Of a DNA stretch of 26,298 nt, positions 8,829 to 17,209 are shown piece by piece. Location: positions 1 to 26,298 of the forward strand of contig CAZTCR010000040.1 in the NCBI GenBank assembly GCA_964612185.1, given 5' to 3'. Each line of letters begins with the position of its first letter. Position 1 is the stretch's first letter. Origin of the DNA: UBA1447 sp964612185 (GTDB lineage Bacteria; Bacillota; Clostridia; Oscillospirales; Acutalibacteraceae). The translations under genes and the position numbers were made by a program. The notes under the pieces were generated by a model. It searched no databases and was not told the DNA's origin. It was given only the letters and a program-made list of their open reading frames with translations.

Positions 8829-8840
8829 AAAAACAACTCC

Positions 8841-9395
8841 TCAAACACTATCTAATTGTTCAGCTGTATATATATGTGGTTTCAACACTGCGACGAAGGG
8901 CAGATTTCTGTATTTTTCATTGCAATCAAGACCGTATCCTACAATAAACTCATCCGGAACCTCTGCGCCCTTATAATCCGGTACGAGTTTCACCTGACGG
9001 CGGTCCGGCTTATCAAAAAGCGTACAGATTTTTAAACTTTTCGGGTTTCTGCCTTTTAGCAGCTCGAGTATATAACTTAATGTTTTCCCGCTGTCCAAAA
9101 TATCCTCAACAATTAACACATCATAACCCTCTAAGTCAACATCAAGGTCTTTAATTATTTTTACAGCTCCCGAAGTGGTACCCGAACCGTAACTTGAAAC
9201 AGCCATGAAGTCAATCCTGCACGGTATTGTGATGGCGCGCATCAAGTCAGCCATAAAAACAACAGAACCTTTTAATACACTTACTAACAGCAAGTTGCTG
9301 TTTCGATAATCCCTATTGATTTGCAAACCCAGCTTTTCAATAAGTCCTTCAATGTCTTCACGGCTGAACAGGATTTCTTTTATGTCATCAAGCAT
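8841..9395 (-). CDS. hpt: Hypoxanthine phosphoribosyltransferase
   Basis: A 184-residue purine-salvage enzyme that joins hypoxanthine or guanine to PRPP to give IMP or GMP. The PRPP-binding signature VLIVEDILDSGKT is at residues 93-105, LKGSVVFMADL is near 41-51, and FDKPDRR (127-133) and FIVGYGLDCNEKYRNLP form the purine-binding end. Start ATG behind AAGGAG. Its first 8 bases overlap the end of tilS, and ftsH follows 12 bases later, which fits the conserved tilS-hpt-ftsH cluster. Length is normal and it should act in the cytoplasm. Confidence 0.96.
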   Translation of the reverse strand: MLDDIKEILFSREDIEGLIEKLGLQINRDYRNSNLLLVSVLKGSVVFMADLMRAITIPCRIDFMAVSSYGSGTTSGAVKIIKDLDVDLEGYDVLIVEDILDSGKTLSYILELLKGRNPKSLKICTLFDKPDRRQVKLVPDYKGAEVPDEFIVGYGLDCNEKYRNLPFVAVLKPHIYTAEQLDSV

Positions 9396-10740
9396 ATAAA
9401 TCTCTCCTTACAGTTATCATTAATATCCGCTCTGTACTGGTTGTGATTTCACATCGTTCGTCAACGCCGAATGACTCCACCCAGAGCACACCTGCATTAT
9501 CTGCGATAATTGCAACCCTATTCCTGCACCAAACGGGAACAGATGCTTCGTTGAATAGTTTTTTTATTGATTTGGTGCAATGCCGTTTGCTTAGTCTGAT
9601 TTTATCGCCTGCGCAACGGCTTCTAATAACCGAATTTCCTATGATTTTATCATAGTCTAAACAATTATCCAATATGTTCTTATGAATATTTTGTATATTC
9701 TCAAAATCTATTTTATTAACAATCTTCGTTACAATACTTTTATCGTTCATTTGAAAGGCTCCATTATTCAGGTCAAACTGCCACTCTTCATATTCAACCT
9801 CATGTCGATTAACCATGAGCAGACCACTGTCCGATGTCAAAATAACACTGTTTTGTATCTGCAACCGTCCGCCTTTGCACAACAATGATTCCAGCGCATC
9901 GATTTGTTTGCCTTCAGGTGCAGTACCGGAGTGTGTCTGCAATATTTTTGCCAGCGCCCGTTTTCTCAGTGATGGATGAGCATTCATCAATCCGGCTGTT
10001 TGGTAACTGCCGCTTCCTACTGTAATATATTCAAGCAGTTCAACAGACAACTGATTTAACAAATTTTCATCAATTGCGAGACTTTCAGAGCATCTCAGAA
10101 TCGCCTGTTCAAAACGGGGATTAATTCTTGCCAGTTGAGGAATAATGTTCATCCGAATATGATTGCGTGTAAAATTGTCGTTTGTATTGGTACTGTCAAT
10201 GATGTATGGAAGGCAATTATTTAAGCAATACTCTTCAATTTCACGGCGTGTACACTCGATAAGCGGTCTGATAATGTTGTTTCTCACTGCGGGTATGCCA
10301 CACAACCCCTTGAGTGCTGACCCTCTTGTCAGATTAAATAGAATTGTTTCTATCCTGTCACTTAGTGTGTGTGCCGTTGCAATTAATGCACATTCGTTCA
10401 ATGAACCGAAAAAATCATAACGCACCCTGCGCCCGCATTGTTCCATTCCTTCCCCTGATATGGATGCAAGCTCGGATATGTTTGTTTTCAATATTTGAAT
10501 TTCAATTGAGTTTTTTTCACAATAACATCTAACAAAGTTTTCATCCCGTTCGGATTCCGCACCGCGCAATCCGTGATTGACATGAGCAGCAATAAGTTTC
10601 AGATTATACTTTTCTTTCATTCTGACAAGGATTGAAAGCAACGCCATTGAGTCCGCTCCGCCGGATACTGCAGCAATAACGGTTGTTCCATTCATGAGCA
10701 TTTTATTTTGCTCAATTGTTGAAATAACCTTATTATACAT
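9388..10740 (-). CDS. tilS: tRNA(Ile)-lysidine synthase
   Basis: A 450-residue enzyme that puts lysine on C34 of the CAU-anticodon tRNA-Ile so that it reads AUA. The PP-loop AVSGGADSM is at residues 24-32, HVNHGLRG follows at 53-60, and the C-terminal domain ends near RVAIIADNAGVLWV. The usual AHHxDDQxET motif is here AHTLSDRIET (about 123-132), a less common variant. The ATG shares its A with the dnaB stop (TGATG) and has AAGGAG 8 bases upstream; a longer in-frame reading from 10785 would sit inside dnaB without a ribosome site, so I reject it. Translational coupling to dnaB is likely. It is an essential gene in most bacteria. Confidence 0.94.
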   Translation of the reverse strand: MYNKVISTIEQNKMLMNGTTVIAAVSGGADSMALLSILVRMKEKYNLKLIAAHVNHGLRGAESERDENFVRCYCEKNSIEIQILKTNISELASISGEGMEQCGRRVRYDFFGSLNECALIATAHTLSDRIETILFNLTRGSALKGLCGIPAVRNNIIRPLIECTRREIEEYCLNNCLPYIIDSTNTNDNFTRNHIRMNIIPQLARINPRFEQAILRCSESLAIDENLLNQLSVELLEYITVGSGSYQTAGLMNAHPSLRKRALAKILQTHSGTAPEGKQIDALESLLCKGGRLQIQNSVILTSDSGLLMVNRHEVEYEEWQFDLNNGAFQMNDKSIVTKIVNKIDFENIQNIHKNILDNCLDYDKIIGNSVIRSRCAGDKIRLSKRHCTKSIKKLFNEASVPVWCRNRVAIIADNAGVLWVESFGVDERCEITTSTERILMITVRRDLYA

Positions 10741-12119
10741 CAGTATTTCTCCTTGCCTATGAAGCGCGTGTGTTTTGAATCCCACACAAATTTTACTGTT
10801 TTTGTTTCGCCGTGTCTGTTCTTTGCTACTATCACCTCAATATCTTCCGATTGAACTTCCGGAACTTCTTCTTGCACATCGTTGCTGTCACCATCGTTTT
10901 TATAATAGGTATCCCGATAAAGCAACAAGACAATATCTGCGTCCTGTTCGATGGACCCCGACTCGCGCATGTCAGAAAGTTGTGGGCGGTGCGACTTTCC
11001 CCTTCCCTCAGTACCTCTCGAGAGCTGCGCGCAGACGAAAACAGGGATATTCAGGTCCTTCGCCATCAGTTTAAGACTTCTCGTGATTTCAGTAACTTCC
11101 TGCACACGATTTTCAGATTTTTTACCTGAACGGATTAATCCGAGATAATCGATAAAAACACAGTCAACTTTTCCTAACCGCCTTGTTCTTGCCTTCATCT
11201 CTGTAACCGTTATATCAGAACTGTCGTCAAAGTACAACTCGCAATCGCTCAATGCTGATGCCGCTTCTGCAATGCCGACCCAATCAGCAGGATCAAGCCT
11301 GCCCTCTCGCATTTTTTTGCCGTCAACACCCGCATCGGTAGCCAAAACTCTTTGAGCGATTTGTTCCTTTGTCATTTCGAGCGAAAAAAACAATACTTTT
11401 CTCTTTTCTTTTAGCGCAATATTTCTCGCAATGTTCAGAGCAAAACTTGTTTTACCCATTGAAGGCCTGGCGCCAACCAAAATAAGGTCAGATTTATTTA
11501 ACCCGACGATTACACCATCTAAATCAGCATAACCGGTTTTTATGCCTAAATACTGTTCTCTTTCAGGTGAGTTCAATTTTGCTAATCTGTCATATACATC
11601 ATTGTAAATGATGTCTTTAAGTTTTGATGGCGCTGAAATATTTTTACCTTGGCGGATATCATAAATCTTTTGTTCCGCGGAATCCAGAATAATATCGGCG
11701 TCTTCTTCTTGTGATACCGCATTTTCTATTATTTCTTTTGATATATTAATAAGTGTCCGTAAAAAATATTTTTCCCTGACAATTTTTGCATATACCTCAA
11801 CATTTGCCGTAGAAGGTATGGCCGAAGCAAGCTGCAGGAGGTATTGCTTACCGGCTGCGTCATCATATAATTTTTCACTTTTTAGTTTTTCCAGTACAAT
11901 TAGCGGGTCAATTTTTTGCCCGACTATATCTATGTTTATCATTGCGTTAAATATAGATACATGCTGAGGCAGATAAAAACACTCCGACCGTAAATAATGC
12001 TGTACTGTCGATATGCAGGAAGGTTCCATTAGTACACAGCCAAGCACTGCCTGTTCAGCATCAAGATTGTAGGGCAGATTCAGACTTTCCGAAAAGGTAA
12101 AGTTCACTGTATTATCCAC
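10740..12119 (-). CDS. dnaB: Replicative DNA helicase DnaB
   Basis: A 459-residue hexameric helicase that unwinds DNA ahead of the replication fork (the dnaC product in B. subtilis naming). The N-terminal helical domain with NLDAEQAVLGCVLM is at 18-31, the linker at about 150-180, and the RecA-like domain has Walker A GARPSMGKTS (216-225), Walker B VFIDYLGLI (321-329) and the C-terminal KNRHGETKTVKF near 433-444. The start is GTG (GTG GAT AAT), 9 bases after AGGAGG. It follows rplI by 23 bases and overlaps tilS by one base. No intein or other insertion is present. Call is firm. Confidence 0.96.
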   Translation of the reverse strand: MDNTVNFTFSESLNLPYNLDAEQAVLGCVLMEPSCISTVQHYLRSECFYLPQHVSIFNAMINIDIVGQKIDPLIVLEKLKSEKLYDDAAGKQYLLQLASAIPSTANVEVYAKIVREKYFLRTLINISKEIIENAVSQEEDADIILDSAEQKIYDIRQGKNISAPSKLKDIIYNDVYDRLAKLNSPEREQYLGIKTGYADLDGVIVGLNKSDLILVGARPSMGKTSFALNIARNIALKEKRKVLFFSLEMTKEQIAQRVLATDAGVDGKKMREGRLDPADWVGIAEAASALSDCELYFDDSSDITVTEMKARTRRLGKVDCVFIDYLGLIRSGKKSENRVQEVTEITRSLKLMAKDLNIPVFVCAQLSRGTEGRGKSHRPQLSDMRESGSIEQDADIVLLLYRDTYYKNDGDSNDVQEEVPEVQSEDIEVIVAKNRHGETKTVKFVWDSKHTRFIGKEKY

Positions 12120-12142
12120 GATACTGCCCTCCTGCGCATACT

Positions 12143-12583
12143 TTATTCACTGACAATAATATACATTTTAACGGAAATACCCGGGTACAGCTTCACTTCA
12201 GCCTCATATGTGCCATAGTTTTTTATATCTTCAACGGTAATCTTCCGCTTATCAATATCCACCTTGTACTCTTTGCTAATTTGCTCGGCAATTTCTTTAG
12301 ATGTAATTGATCCGAAAAGTTTTCCGTTTTGACCGGCATTGGCAGAGATTTTAACAGTAGCGCCGTTGATTTTTGATGCCGATTCTTTTGCTGCATCTAT
12401 TTCTTTTTCAATTCTTCGTTTTTCTGCGATTTCACGATTCTTCATTTCACTTAATGCCTGCGAATTTGCTTCCATGGCAATACCCCTGGGCAACAAGTAA
12501 TTGCGGGCATAACCGTCTGACACATTTACCAGTTCACCTTTTTTCCCCAAATCCTTAAAGTCCTGCTTTAGAATAACTTTCAT
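12143..12583 (-). CDS. rplI: 50S ribosomal protein L9
   Basis: A 146-residue two-domain ribosomal protein. The N-terminal rRNA-binding domain carries the L9 signature (GKKGELVNVSDGYARNYLLP, residues 13-32), followed by the long connecting helix (about 41-75) and a C-terminal domain with NAGQNGKLFGSIT. It lies between rnj (27 bases upstream) and dnaB (23 bases downstream). The rplI-dnaB neighbourhood is common in Firmicutes, often preceded by gdpP; here an RNase J gene has that place. The start ATG is preceded by GGGGAA. Confidence 0.97.
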   Translation of the reverse strand: MKVILKQDFKDLGKKGELVNVSDGYARNYLLPRGIAMEANSQALSEMKNREIAEKRRIEKEIDAAKESASKINGATVKISANAGQNGKLFGSITSKEIAEQISKEYKVDIDKRKITVEDIKNYGTYEAEVKLYPGISVKMYIIVSE

Positions 12584-12610
12584 TATATTTCCCCGCTTTC
12601 ATTCGAATTT

Positions 12611-14392
12611 CTATATTTCTATTATAACCGGTAAAATCATAGGACTGCGTTTCGTTCGCTCGTACATTAATCGAGACAAGTCGTCTCTCAGCTTTGCTTT
12701 TATGATACCGGCATCCGTCATGTTTTTATTAAAGCAATCGTTTATTGTTGAAAGTGCTATTTTTTTTGCGTCCTCAATCAACTGCTCGGATTCTTTCACA
12801 TATACAAAACCCCGTGACACAATCTCAGGATTTGAAACAACTGAATGGTTCACGATATTCAAAGCCGCTGAAACAATAATAAGGCCGTCCAAAGCGAGAT
12901 GCCTTCTGTCACGCATCACAACACTGCCGACATCCCCAACACCGTAACCGTCTACAAGAATTCGGCCTGCCGGAATATTCGCAGCCATTTTTATGCCGCT
13001 TTCGTTCACTTCAACAACATTTCCGTTATCCGCGATAAGGATGTTTTTTTTATCCAAGCCCATGCTCGATGCAATTCCCGCATGCTTTCTGAGATGTTTC
13101 TGTTCGCCATGTACGGGTATAAAATATTTTGGTTTCAGCAAGCCCAGCAATATCTTCAATTCTTCCTGACATGCATGCCCCGAAACATGAACATCATACA
13201 TTTTTTCATAAACTACATCGGCACCCAGTTTCATTAACTCGTTAATCACCTTGTTAACGGTTTTTTCGTTGCCGGGTATGGGTGTAGCCGATATGATAAC
13301 ATAGTCATTGCTGTTAATTTCAATTTTTCGATGGTCTGAAAACGCCATTCTTGCCAAGGCGGACATCGGTTCACCTTGGCTGCCGGTCGTAATGATTACA
13401 ATACCGTCGGGAGGATACTGCCTAACCTTATCAATTGTTATCAGCAACCCGTCAGGTATGCTCATGTACCCCAGCTCCTGAGCAATTCTGGCAACATTTT
13501 CCAAACTGCGGCCGGATAATGCAACTTTCTTGCCAAGTAAACCCGCAACATCAATTATTTGCTGTACTCTGTGGATATTCGACGCAAAAGTTGCAACAAT
13601 AATCCTTTTTCCTTCAGCTTTTTGGAAAAGAGTTTCAAAAGATTCTCCGACTTTTTTCTCGCTGACTGTATAACCCGGCCGTTCCGCATTCGTTGAATCT
13701 GAAAGCAAACAAAGAACTTTTTCTTCACCTATTTGCGAAATTCTTGAAAGGTCAATCATACCGCCATCTATCGGTGTGCTGTCAATTTTAAAATCCCCGG
13801 TTTGGAATATCGTCCCCGCTTTACACCTGATGGCGAAGGCGAGTGCATCCGGGATTGAGTGATTCACATGAATGCATTCAACATTAAAAGCACCAATATC
13901 AACACGCTGTCCGGGTGTTACGACATTCAATTTTGCGTCTCTGAGCAAACCGTGCTCTTTCAATTTACCCTGGATCAATCCTATGGTAAGTTTTGTCCCG
14001 TAAATCGGCACATTAAGTGTCTTTAACAGGTACGGAAGACCGCCAATATGGTCCTCGTGACCGTGTGTGACAAATATACCTTTGATTTTAGAGGCGTTTT
14101 GTTCGGCGTAAGTAAAGTCCGGCAGAACGATATCAACGCCCAGCATATCCTGGTCGGGGAAAGCCATACCGCAGTCGACAATAATCATATCACCCTGAAA
14201 TTCATACAGCGTCATATTTTTGCCGACTTCGTTAAGCCCGCCTAAAAAAGCAATTTTTATACTTTCTTTTGCGTTTTTTTGTCTGATATTTCCACCGATT
14301 TCGGTTTTTATATTTGCACCTCTAAAGCGGGTGGGGTTTTTGTTTTTTCCTCTGACACTTGCGTCAATGACACGCGCGTTATCGTTTTGCAT
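12611..14392 (-). CDS. rnj: Ribonuclease J
   Basis: A 593-residue metallo-beta-lactamase/beta-CASP nuclease that acts as 5'-3' exonuclease and endonuclease in mRNA decay and rRNA maturation in the cytoplasm. The zinc motif HGHEDH is at 110-115, other metal or catalytic residues are His178 and Asp199, HVSGHA is at 401-406 and PVHGE at 425-429; the C-terminal domain follows. Compared with B. subtilis RNase J1 (HGHEDH at about 74-79) there is an N-terminal extension of about 36 residues, basic and low in complexity. Start ATG is behind GAGGAG. It is the first gene of the six-gene operon ending in ftsH, from a promoter at 14550-14578 with a leader of about 150 bases, long enough for RNA-level control. 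Confidence 0.94.
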   Translation of the reverse strand: MQNDNARVIDASVRGKNKNPTRFRGANIKTEIGGNIRQKNAKESIKIAFLGGLNEVGKNMTLYEFQGDMIIVDCGMAFPDQDMLGVDIVLPDFTYAEQNASKIKGIFVTHGHEDHIGGLPYLLKTLNVPIYGTKLTIGLIQGKLKEHGLLRDAKLNVVTPGQRVDIGAFNVECIHVNHSIPDALAFAIRCKAGTIFQTGDFKIDSTPIDGGMIDLSRISQIGEEKVLCLLSDSTNAERPGYTVSEKKVGESFETLFQKAEGKRIIVATFASNIHRVQQIIDVAGLLGKKVALSGRSLENVARIAQELGYMSIPDGLLITIDKVRQYPPDGIVIITTGSQGEPMSALARMAFSDHRKIEINSNDYVIISATPIPGNEKTVNKVINELMKLGADVVYEKMYDVHVSGHACQEELKILLGLLKPKYFIPVHGEQKHLRKHAGIASSMGLDKKNILIADNGNVVEVNESGIKMAANIPAGRILVDGYGVGDVGSVVMRDRRHLALDGLIIVSAALNIVNHSVVSNPEIVSRGFVYVKESEQLIEDAKKIALSTINDCFNKNMTDAGIIKAKLRDDLSRLMYERTKRSPMILPVIIEI

Positions 14393-14549
14393 ATTTACTC
14401 CTCATAATTCAGCAATTTGCAAATAAACATAAGCCTACAGTCAATCCGAAGAAAAACTGCGACAAATGAATTTAGTTCAATCTGTTATATAAATTTTTAA
14501 TCAAAATCAAAATTATATATACTTTGCAAAAATCTAATAATACTTGATA

Positions 14550-14578
14550 ATATTACTACTTGAGCGGTAAGATGTCAA
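14550..14578 (-). promoter_or_regulatory. Strong sigma-A promoter of the rnj-rplI-dnaB-tilS-hpt-ftsH operon
   Basis: On the minus strand a perfect TTGACA (14573-14578), a 17-base spacer and TAATAT (14550-14555). The predicted start near 14543 leaves a leader of about 150 bases before rnj. Confidence 0.7.
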
Positions 14579-14598
14579 GCAGAGTCCATGCTGATATC

Positions 14599-14627
14599 TT
14601 GCATTTAACGGCAACTCGTGTTAACAT
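14599..14627 (+). promoter_or_regulatory. Putative sigma-A promoter of rnhA
   Basis: TTGCAT (14599-14604), a 17-base spacer and TAACAT (14622-14627), the same pair as before secG. The -35 boxes of this and of the rnj promoter are only 20 bases apart and point away from each other. Confidence 0.55.
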
Positions 14628-14682
14628 AATTAAAATTAAAATAGGAAGGCATATTTGCTGATTTGGCTTTATGCGTGACAGT

Positions 14683-15132
14683 ATGAGAACCGTTGACTTA
14701 TTCACAGATGGTGCCTGTTCCGGAAATCCGGGACCGGGTGGCTGGGCGTCAATACTAATATATCAAGGGCGCGAACTTGTTCTTTGCTCCGGTGAAGAAC
14801 ATACGACCAACAATAGGATGGAATTGACCGCAGTTATTGAAGGCTTAAAAGCGCTGAAACTATCCTGCAAAGTAAATGTGTACACCGATTCCAAATATGT
14901 TGCGAACGGAATTAATCTGGGATGGGCAAAAAGTTGGCAGAGCAAAGGATGGAAAAAATCCGACAACAAGCCTGCACTAAATGCGGATTTATGGCATGAC
15001 CTGCTTGATGCAGTGTCTCGCTGCGATTGTCATATTATTTGGGTAAACGGGCATAGCGGTCATCCGGAAAATGAAAGATGTGATATACTCGCGGTAAAAA
15101 TGTCAAAAATATACGCTAAGCTAATCAAATAG
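14683..15132 (+). CDS. rnhA: Ribonuclease HI
   Basis: A 149-residue enzyme that cuts the RNA strand of RNA-DNA hybrids. The four metal-binding acids are visible: Asp9 in FTDGACSGNPGPGGW, Glu47 in NNRMELTAV, Asp69 in VYTDSKY and Asp134 in ERCDILA, with the catalytic His124 in NGHSGHPEN. The basic protrusion (WQSKGWKKSDNKP) of the HI type is present. The start is uncertain: an ATG at 14671 is four codons longer, and the nearest purine-rich site, AGGAAGG at 14643-14649, is about 21 bases or more from either; an in-frame TGA at 14659 prevents a start nearer to it. I chose the Met that best matches family N-termini. It is a single gene, convergent with rhaM, with which it shares a terminator. Confidence 0.94.
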   Translation: MRTVDLFTDGACSGNPGPGGWASILIYQGRELVLCSGEEHTTNNRMELTAVIEGLKALKLSCKVNVYTDSKYVANGINLGWAKSWQSKGWKKSDNKPALNADLWHDLLDAVSRCDCHIIWVNGHSGHPENERCDILAVKMSKIYAKLIK

Positions 15133-15147
15133 CTCCGATTAACGATT

Positions 15148-15177
15148 AACGGGATGCATCATAAAACGCATCCCGTT
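15148..15177. terminator. Terminator shared by rnhA and the rpsB-tsf-rhaM operon
   Basis: A 10-bp stem AACGGGATGC / GCATCCCGTT with a 10-base loop, followed on the plus strand by TTGCTTTTATT. It lies between convergent genes, 15 bases after rnhA and 5 bases after rhaM. On the minus strand the T run is weaker (AATCGTTAATC), so it may be more efficient for rnhA. Confidence 0.75.
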
Positions 15178-15182
15178 TGCTT

Positions 15183-15500
15183 TTATTCCATTATGAATAC
15201 TTTTTTCATTAAGGGCTGTGCTCCGGTATCGGGGTCCATTTCCATTGTCATGACAGTCTTCATATACTCGTTCCATTTATCGACTATCGGGCTTGAAGCT
15301 TGAATCTGCGCGGCATACTCAATCCCTTTTCCGCATTCATAATAGCCGAACAAATCATTCCCGTTATTCCATATTGTATAATTAGATATCCCGGCTTTTT
15401 TTAACAAGTCAAGGAGTTCCGGCCAGATCTCGTTATGTCTGCGGATATACTCATCAAGCATTCCGTCGAGCACTTTTGCCCGCCACGCATATCTTTCCAT
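15183..15500 (-). CDS. rhaM: L-rhamnose mutarotase
   Basis: A 105-residue protein matching the RhaM/YiiL family, which interconverts the alpha and beta anomers of L-rhamnose. The N-terminal YIRRHNEIWPEL aligns directly with YQRRHNPIWPEL of E. coli RhaM, so that His22 falls at the known catalytic position; YTIWNNGNDLFGYYE and the C-terminal LMKKVFIME also fit. The gene begins GTG ATG; I chose the ATG, 6 bases after AAGGAG. It starts 10 bases after the tsf stop and has no promoter of its own that I can see, so it seems to be a third cistron of rpsB-tsf, an odd place for a sugar enzyme. No rhamnose catabolic gene is in the window. A related role on another sugar, such as fucose, cannot be excluded. 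Confidence 0.88.
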   Translation of the reverse strand: MERYAWRAKVLDGMLDEYIRRHNEIWPELLDLLKKAGISNYTIWNNGNDLFGYYECGKGIEYAAQIQASSPIVDKWNEYMKTVMTMEMDPDTGAQPLMKKVFIME

Positions 15501-15510
15501 CACCGGCTCC

Positions 15511-16437
15511 TTATTTCACCATGCACGCAACTTCATCGGCAAAGTTGTCTTCTTTCTTTTGAAGACCCTCACCTTTTGCAAAACGCACAAATCCGGTCAC
15601 TTTAATTTCAGCGCCGACTTCCTTTGCAACGGCACTGACATACTGTTCAACATTCAAATCATTGTTTTTAACAAACTGCTGTTCTAACAAGCACATTTCT
15701 TTGAAGAGCTTCAGGACTTTACCTGCAATAATCCCGTCCAATACATTTTGTGGTTTATTTGCCATCTTAGGATCTTCTTTCAATTGAGCAAGAAGGATTC
15801 CCTTCTCATATTCGACGACATCGGCAGGGACTGAGTTTTTATCGAGATATTGAGGACTCATTGCGGCAATCTGCATCGCAACATCTTTCCCCATTGTTTT
15901 GAAGATATCGTTTTGGGCTGTTTCCGGATCTGTTTCAAACCCAACCATAACGCCAACCGTACCGCCGCCATGAACATAAGTTGAAAGTACACCCTCTTTT
16001 ATAACAAATCTTCTGATTTTTATGTTTTCGCCGATTGATAGTATTTTGTCCTGAAGATTTTCAAGAACGGTTCTGTCGCTGCCGGAAAGAACTAAACTGC
16101 TGAGTACTTCAACATCCGCCGGTTTGTATTGTGCGATTGTTTTAGCAATACTTAGAACGAAAGATTGAAACTCAACATTTTTAGCCACAAAATCAGTTTC
16201 GGAGTTGACTTCGACAACAACACCAATCTTATTTATTTCGTCATAATAGGCTGAAACGACACCTTCGGCAGCAATTCTGCCGGCTTTCTTCGTGGCAGCC
16301 GCAAGACCTTTTTCACGCAGAAACTCTATGGCTTTATCCATATCACCATCTGATGACATGAGCGCTTTTTTACAATCCATCATACCAACCCCGGTTTTTT
16401 CACGGAGTGTTTGCACATCTTTTGCTGTAAAAGGCAT
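15511..16437 (-). CDS. tsf: Translation elongation factor Ts
   Basis: A 308-residue guanine-nucleotide exchange factor for EF-Tu. The N-terminal UBA-like domain (about 1-45, LREKTGVGMMDCKKAL) is followed by the core with the signature TDFVAKN (81-87), which touches EF-Tu, then two dimerisation-type subdomains with VAMQIAAMSPQYL. Start ATG lies behind GAGGAGG inside the end of rpsB, only 3 bases after its stop. The rpsB-tsf order is nearly universal in bacteria. Length is normal. Confidence 0.97.
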   Translation of the reverse strand: MPFTAKDVQTLREKTGVGMMDCKKALMSSDGDMDKAIEFLREKGLAAATKKAGRIAAEGVVSAYYDEINKIGVVVEVNSETDFVAKNVEFQSFVLSIAKTIAQYKPADVEVLSSLVLSGSDRTVLENLQDKILSIGENIKIRRFVIKEGVLSTYVHGGGTVGVMVGFETDPETAQNDIFKTMGKDVAMQIAAMSPQYLDKNSVPADVVEYEKGILLAQLKEDPKMANKPQNVLDGIIAGKVLKLFKEMCLLEQQFVKNNDLNVEQYVSAVAKEVGAEIKVTGFVRFAKGEGLQKKEDNFADEVACMVK

Positions 16438-16440
16438 TTA

Positions 16441-17169
16441 TTATTCCTCCTCTGTTGTATCTTGACTTTCTGTTACAATCGTTTGCTCACCCTGTTTGCC
16501 TTCGATTATACCATCGGACATGGCGGCCGAAATCAATTTGACTGCTCTGATAGCATCATCGTTTCCGGGTATCACATAGTCGATTTCATCCGGGTCACAG
16601 TTGGTATCCACGATGGCAATAATGGGTATCCCAAGCTTTTTCGCCTCGGCAACAGCGATTCTTTCTTTTCTCGGGTCTACGATGAACATGGCTGCCGGTT
16701 GGCGACGCATTTCGGTTATGCCGCCCATAAATTTTTCAAGTTTTTCAATTTCAAGAACTTTTTTAATGACTTCCTTTTTGGGGAGCTTGTCAAAAGTTCC
16801 GTCAGCCTGGAAAGCTTTAAGTTGTGCAAGCCGTTTGATTCTACGCTGTATTGTGTTGAAATTTGTGAGCATACCGCCAAGCCAACGAGCATTTACATAC
16901 GGCATTCCGCAACGCTGAGCTTCTTCCCTAATTGAGTCCTGCGCTTGCTTTTTCGTCCCCACGAAGAGTACTTCCTGTCCGTTAGCGGAAAGATCCCGTA
17001 TAAACATATAAGCTTCTTCAAGCTTTCTGACCGTTTTTTGCAGGTCAATTATGTAGATTCCGTTTCTTTCTGTGAAGATGTATGGTGCCATCTTTGGATT
17101 CCATCTTCTTGTTTGGTGACCAAAATGGACACCCGCTTCGAGCAATTGTTTCATTGATACGACTGACAT
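16441..17169 (-). CDS. rpsB: 30S ribosomal protein S2
   Basis: A 242-residue protein of the small subunit. Family blocks: MKQLLEAGVHFGHQTRRWNP at 6-25, YIIDLQKT, RWLGGMLTNF, and PAAMFIVDPRKERIAVAEA followed by DTNCDP and GNDDAIRA. The acidic tail (DTTEEE) ends the protein. Start ATG is 7 bases behind AAGGAGG. It is the first gene of the rpsB-tsf(-rhaM) operon, driven from 17279-17307 with a structured leader of about 100 bases (17210-17253). Confidence 0.97.
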   Translation of the reverse strand: MSVVSMKQLLEAGVHFGHQTRRWNPKMAPYIFTERNGIYIIDLQKTVRKLEEAYMFIRDLSANGQEVLFVGTKKQAQDSIREEAQRCGMPYVNARWLGGMLTNFNTIQRRIKRLAQLKAFQADGTFDKLPKKEVIKKVLEIEKLEKFMGGITEMRRQPAAMFIVDPRKERIAVAEAKKLGIPIIAIVDTNCDPDEIDYVIPGNDDAIRAVKLISAAMSDGIIEGKQGEQTIVTESQDTTEEE

Positions 17170-17209
17170 TGACTTTCCTCCTTAGTTTTTCCTCCGCAAG
17201 GGGGTTATT

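Larger units (their letters stand above)
14393..14682. other. Intergenic region between divergent rnj and rnhA
   Basis: This AT-rich stretch holds back-to-back promoters for rnj (14550-14578, minus) and rnhA (14599-14627, plus). A second TATAAT on the minus strand (14512-14517) could be another rnj start, but its -35 (TTATTA) is poor. I see no ORF, repeat or riboswitch in it. Confidence 0.6.

Noticed and set aside
10741..10785. Longer TilS start with 15 extra residues
   Set aside because: It is inside dnaB; AAGGAG and the TGATG overlap favour the ATG at 10740.
16411..16935. A 174-codon plus-strand open frame across rpsB and tsf
   Set aside because: Both opposite-strand genes are complete and highly conserved; this frame has no family features.
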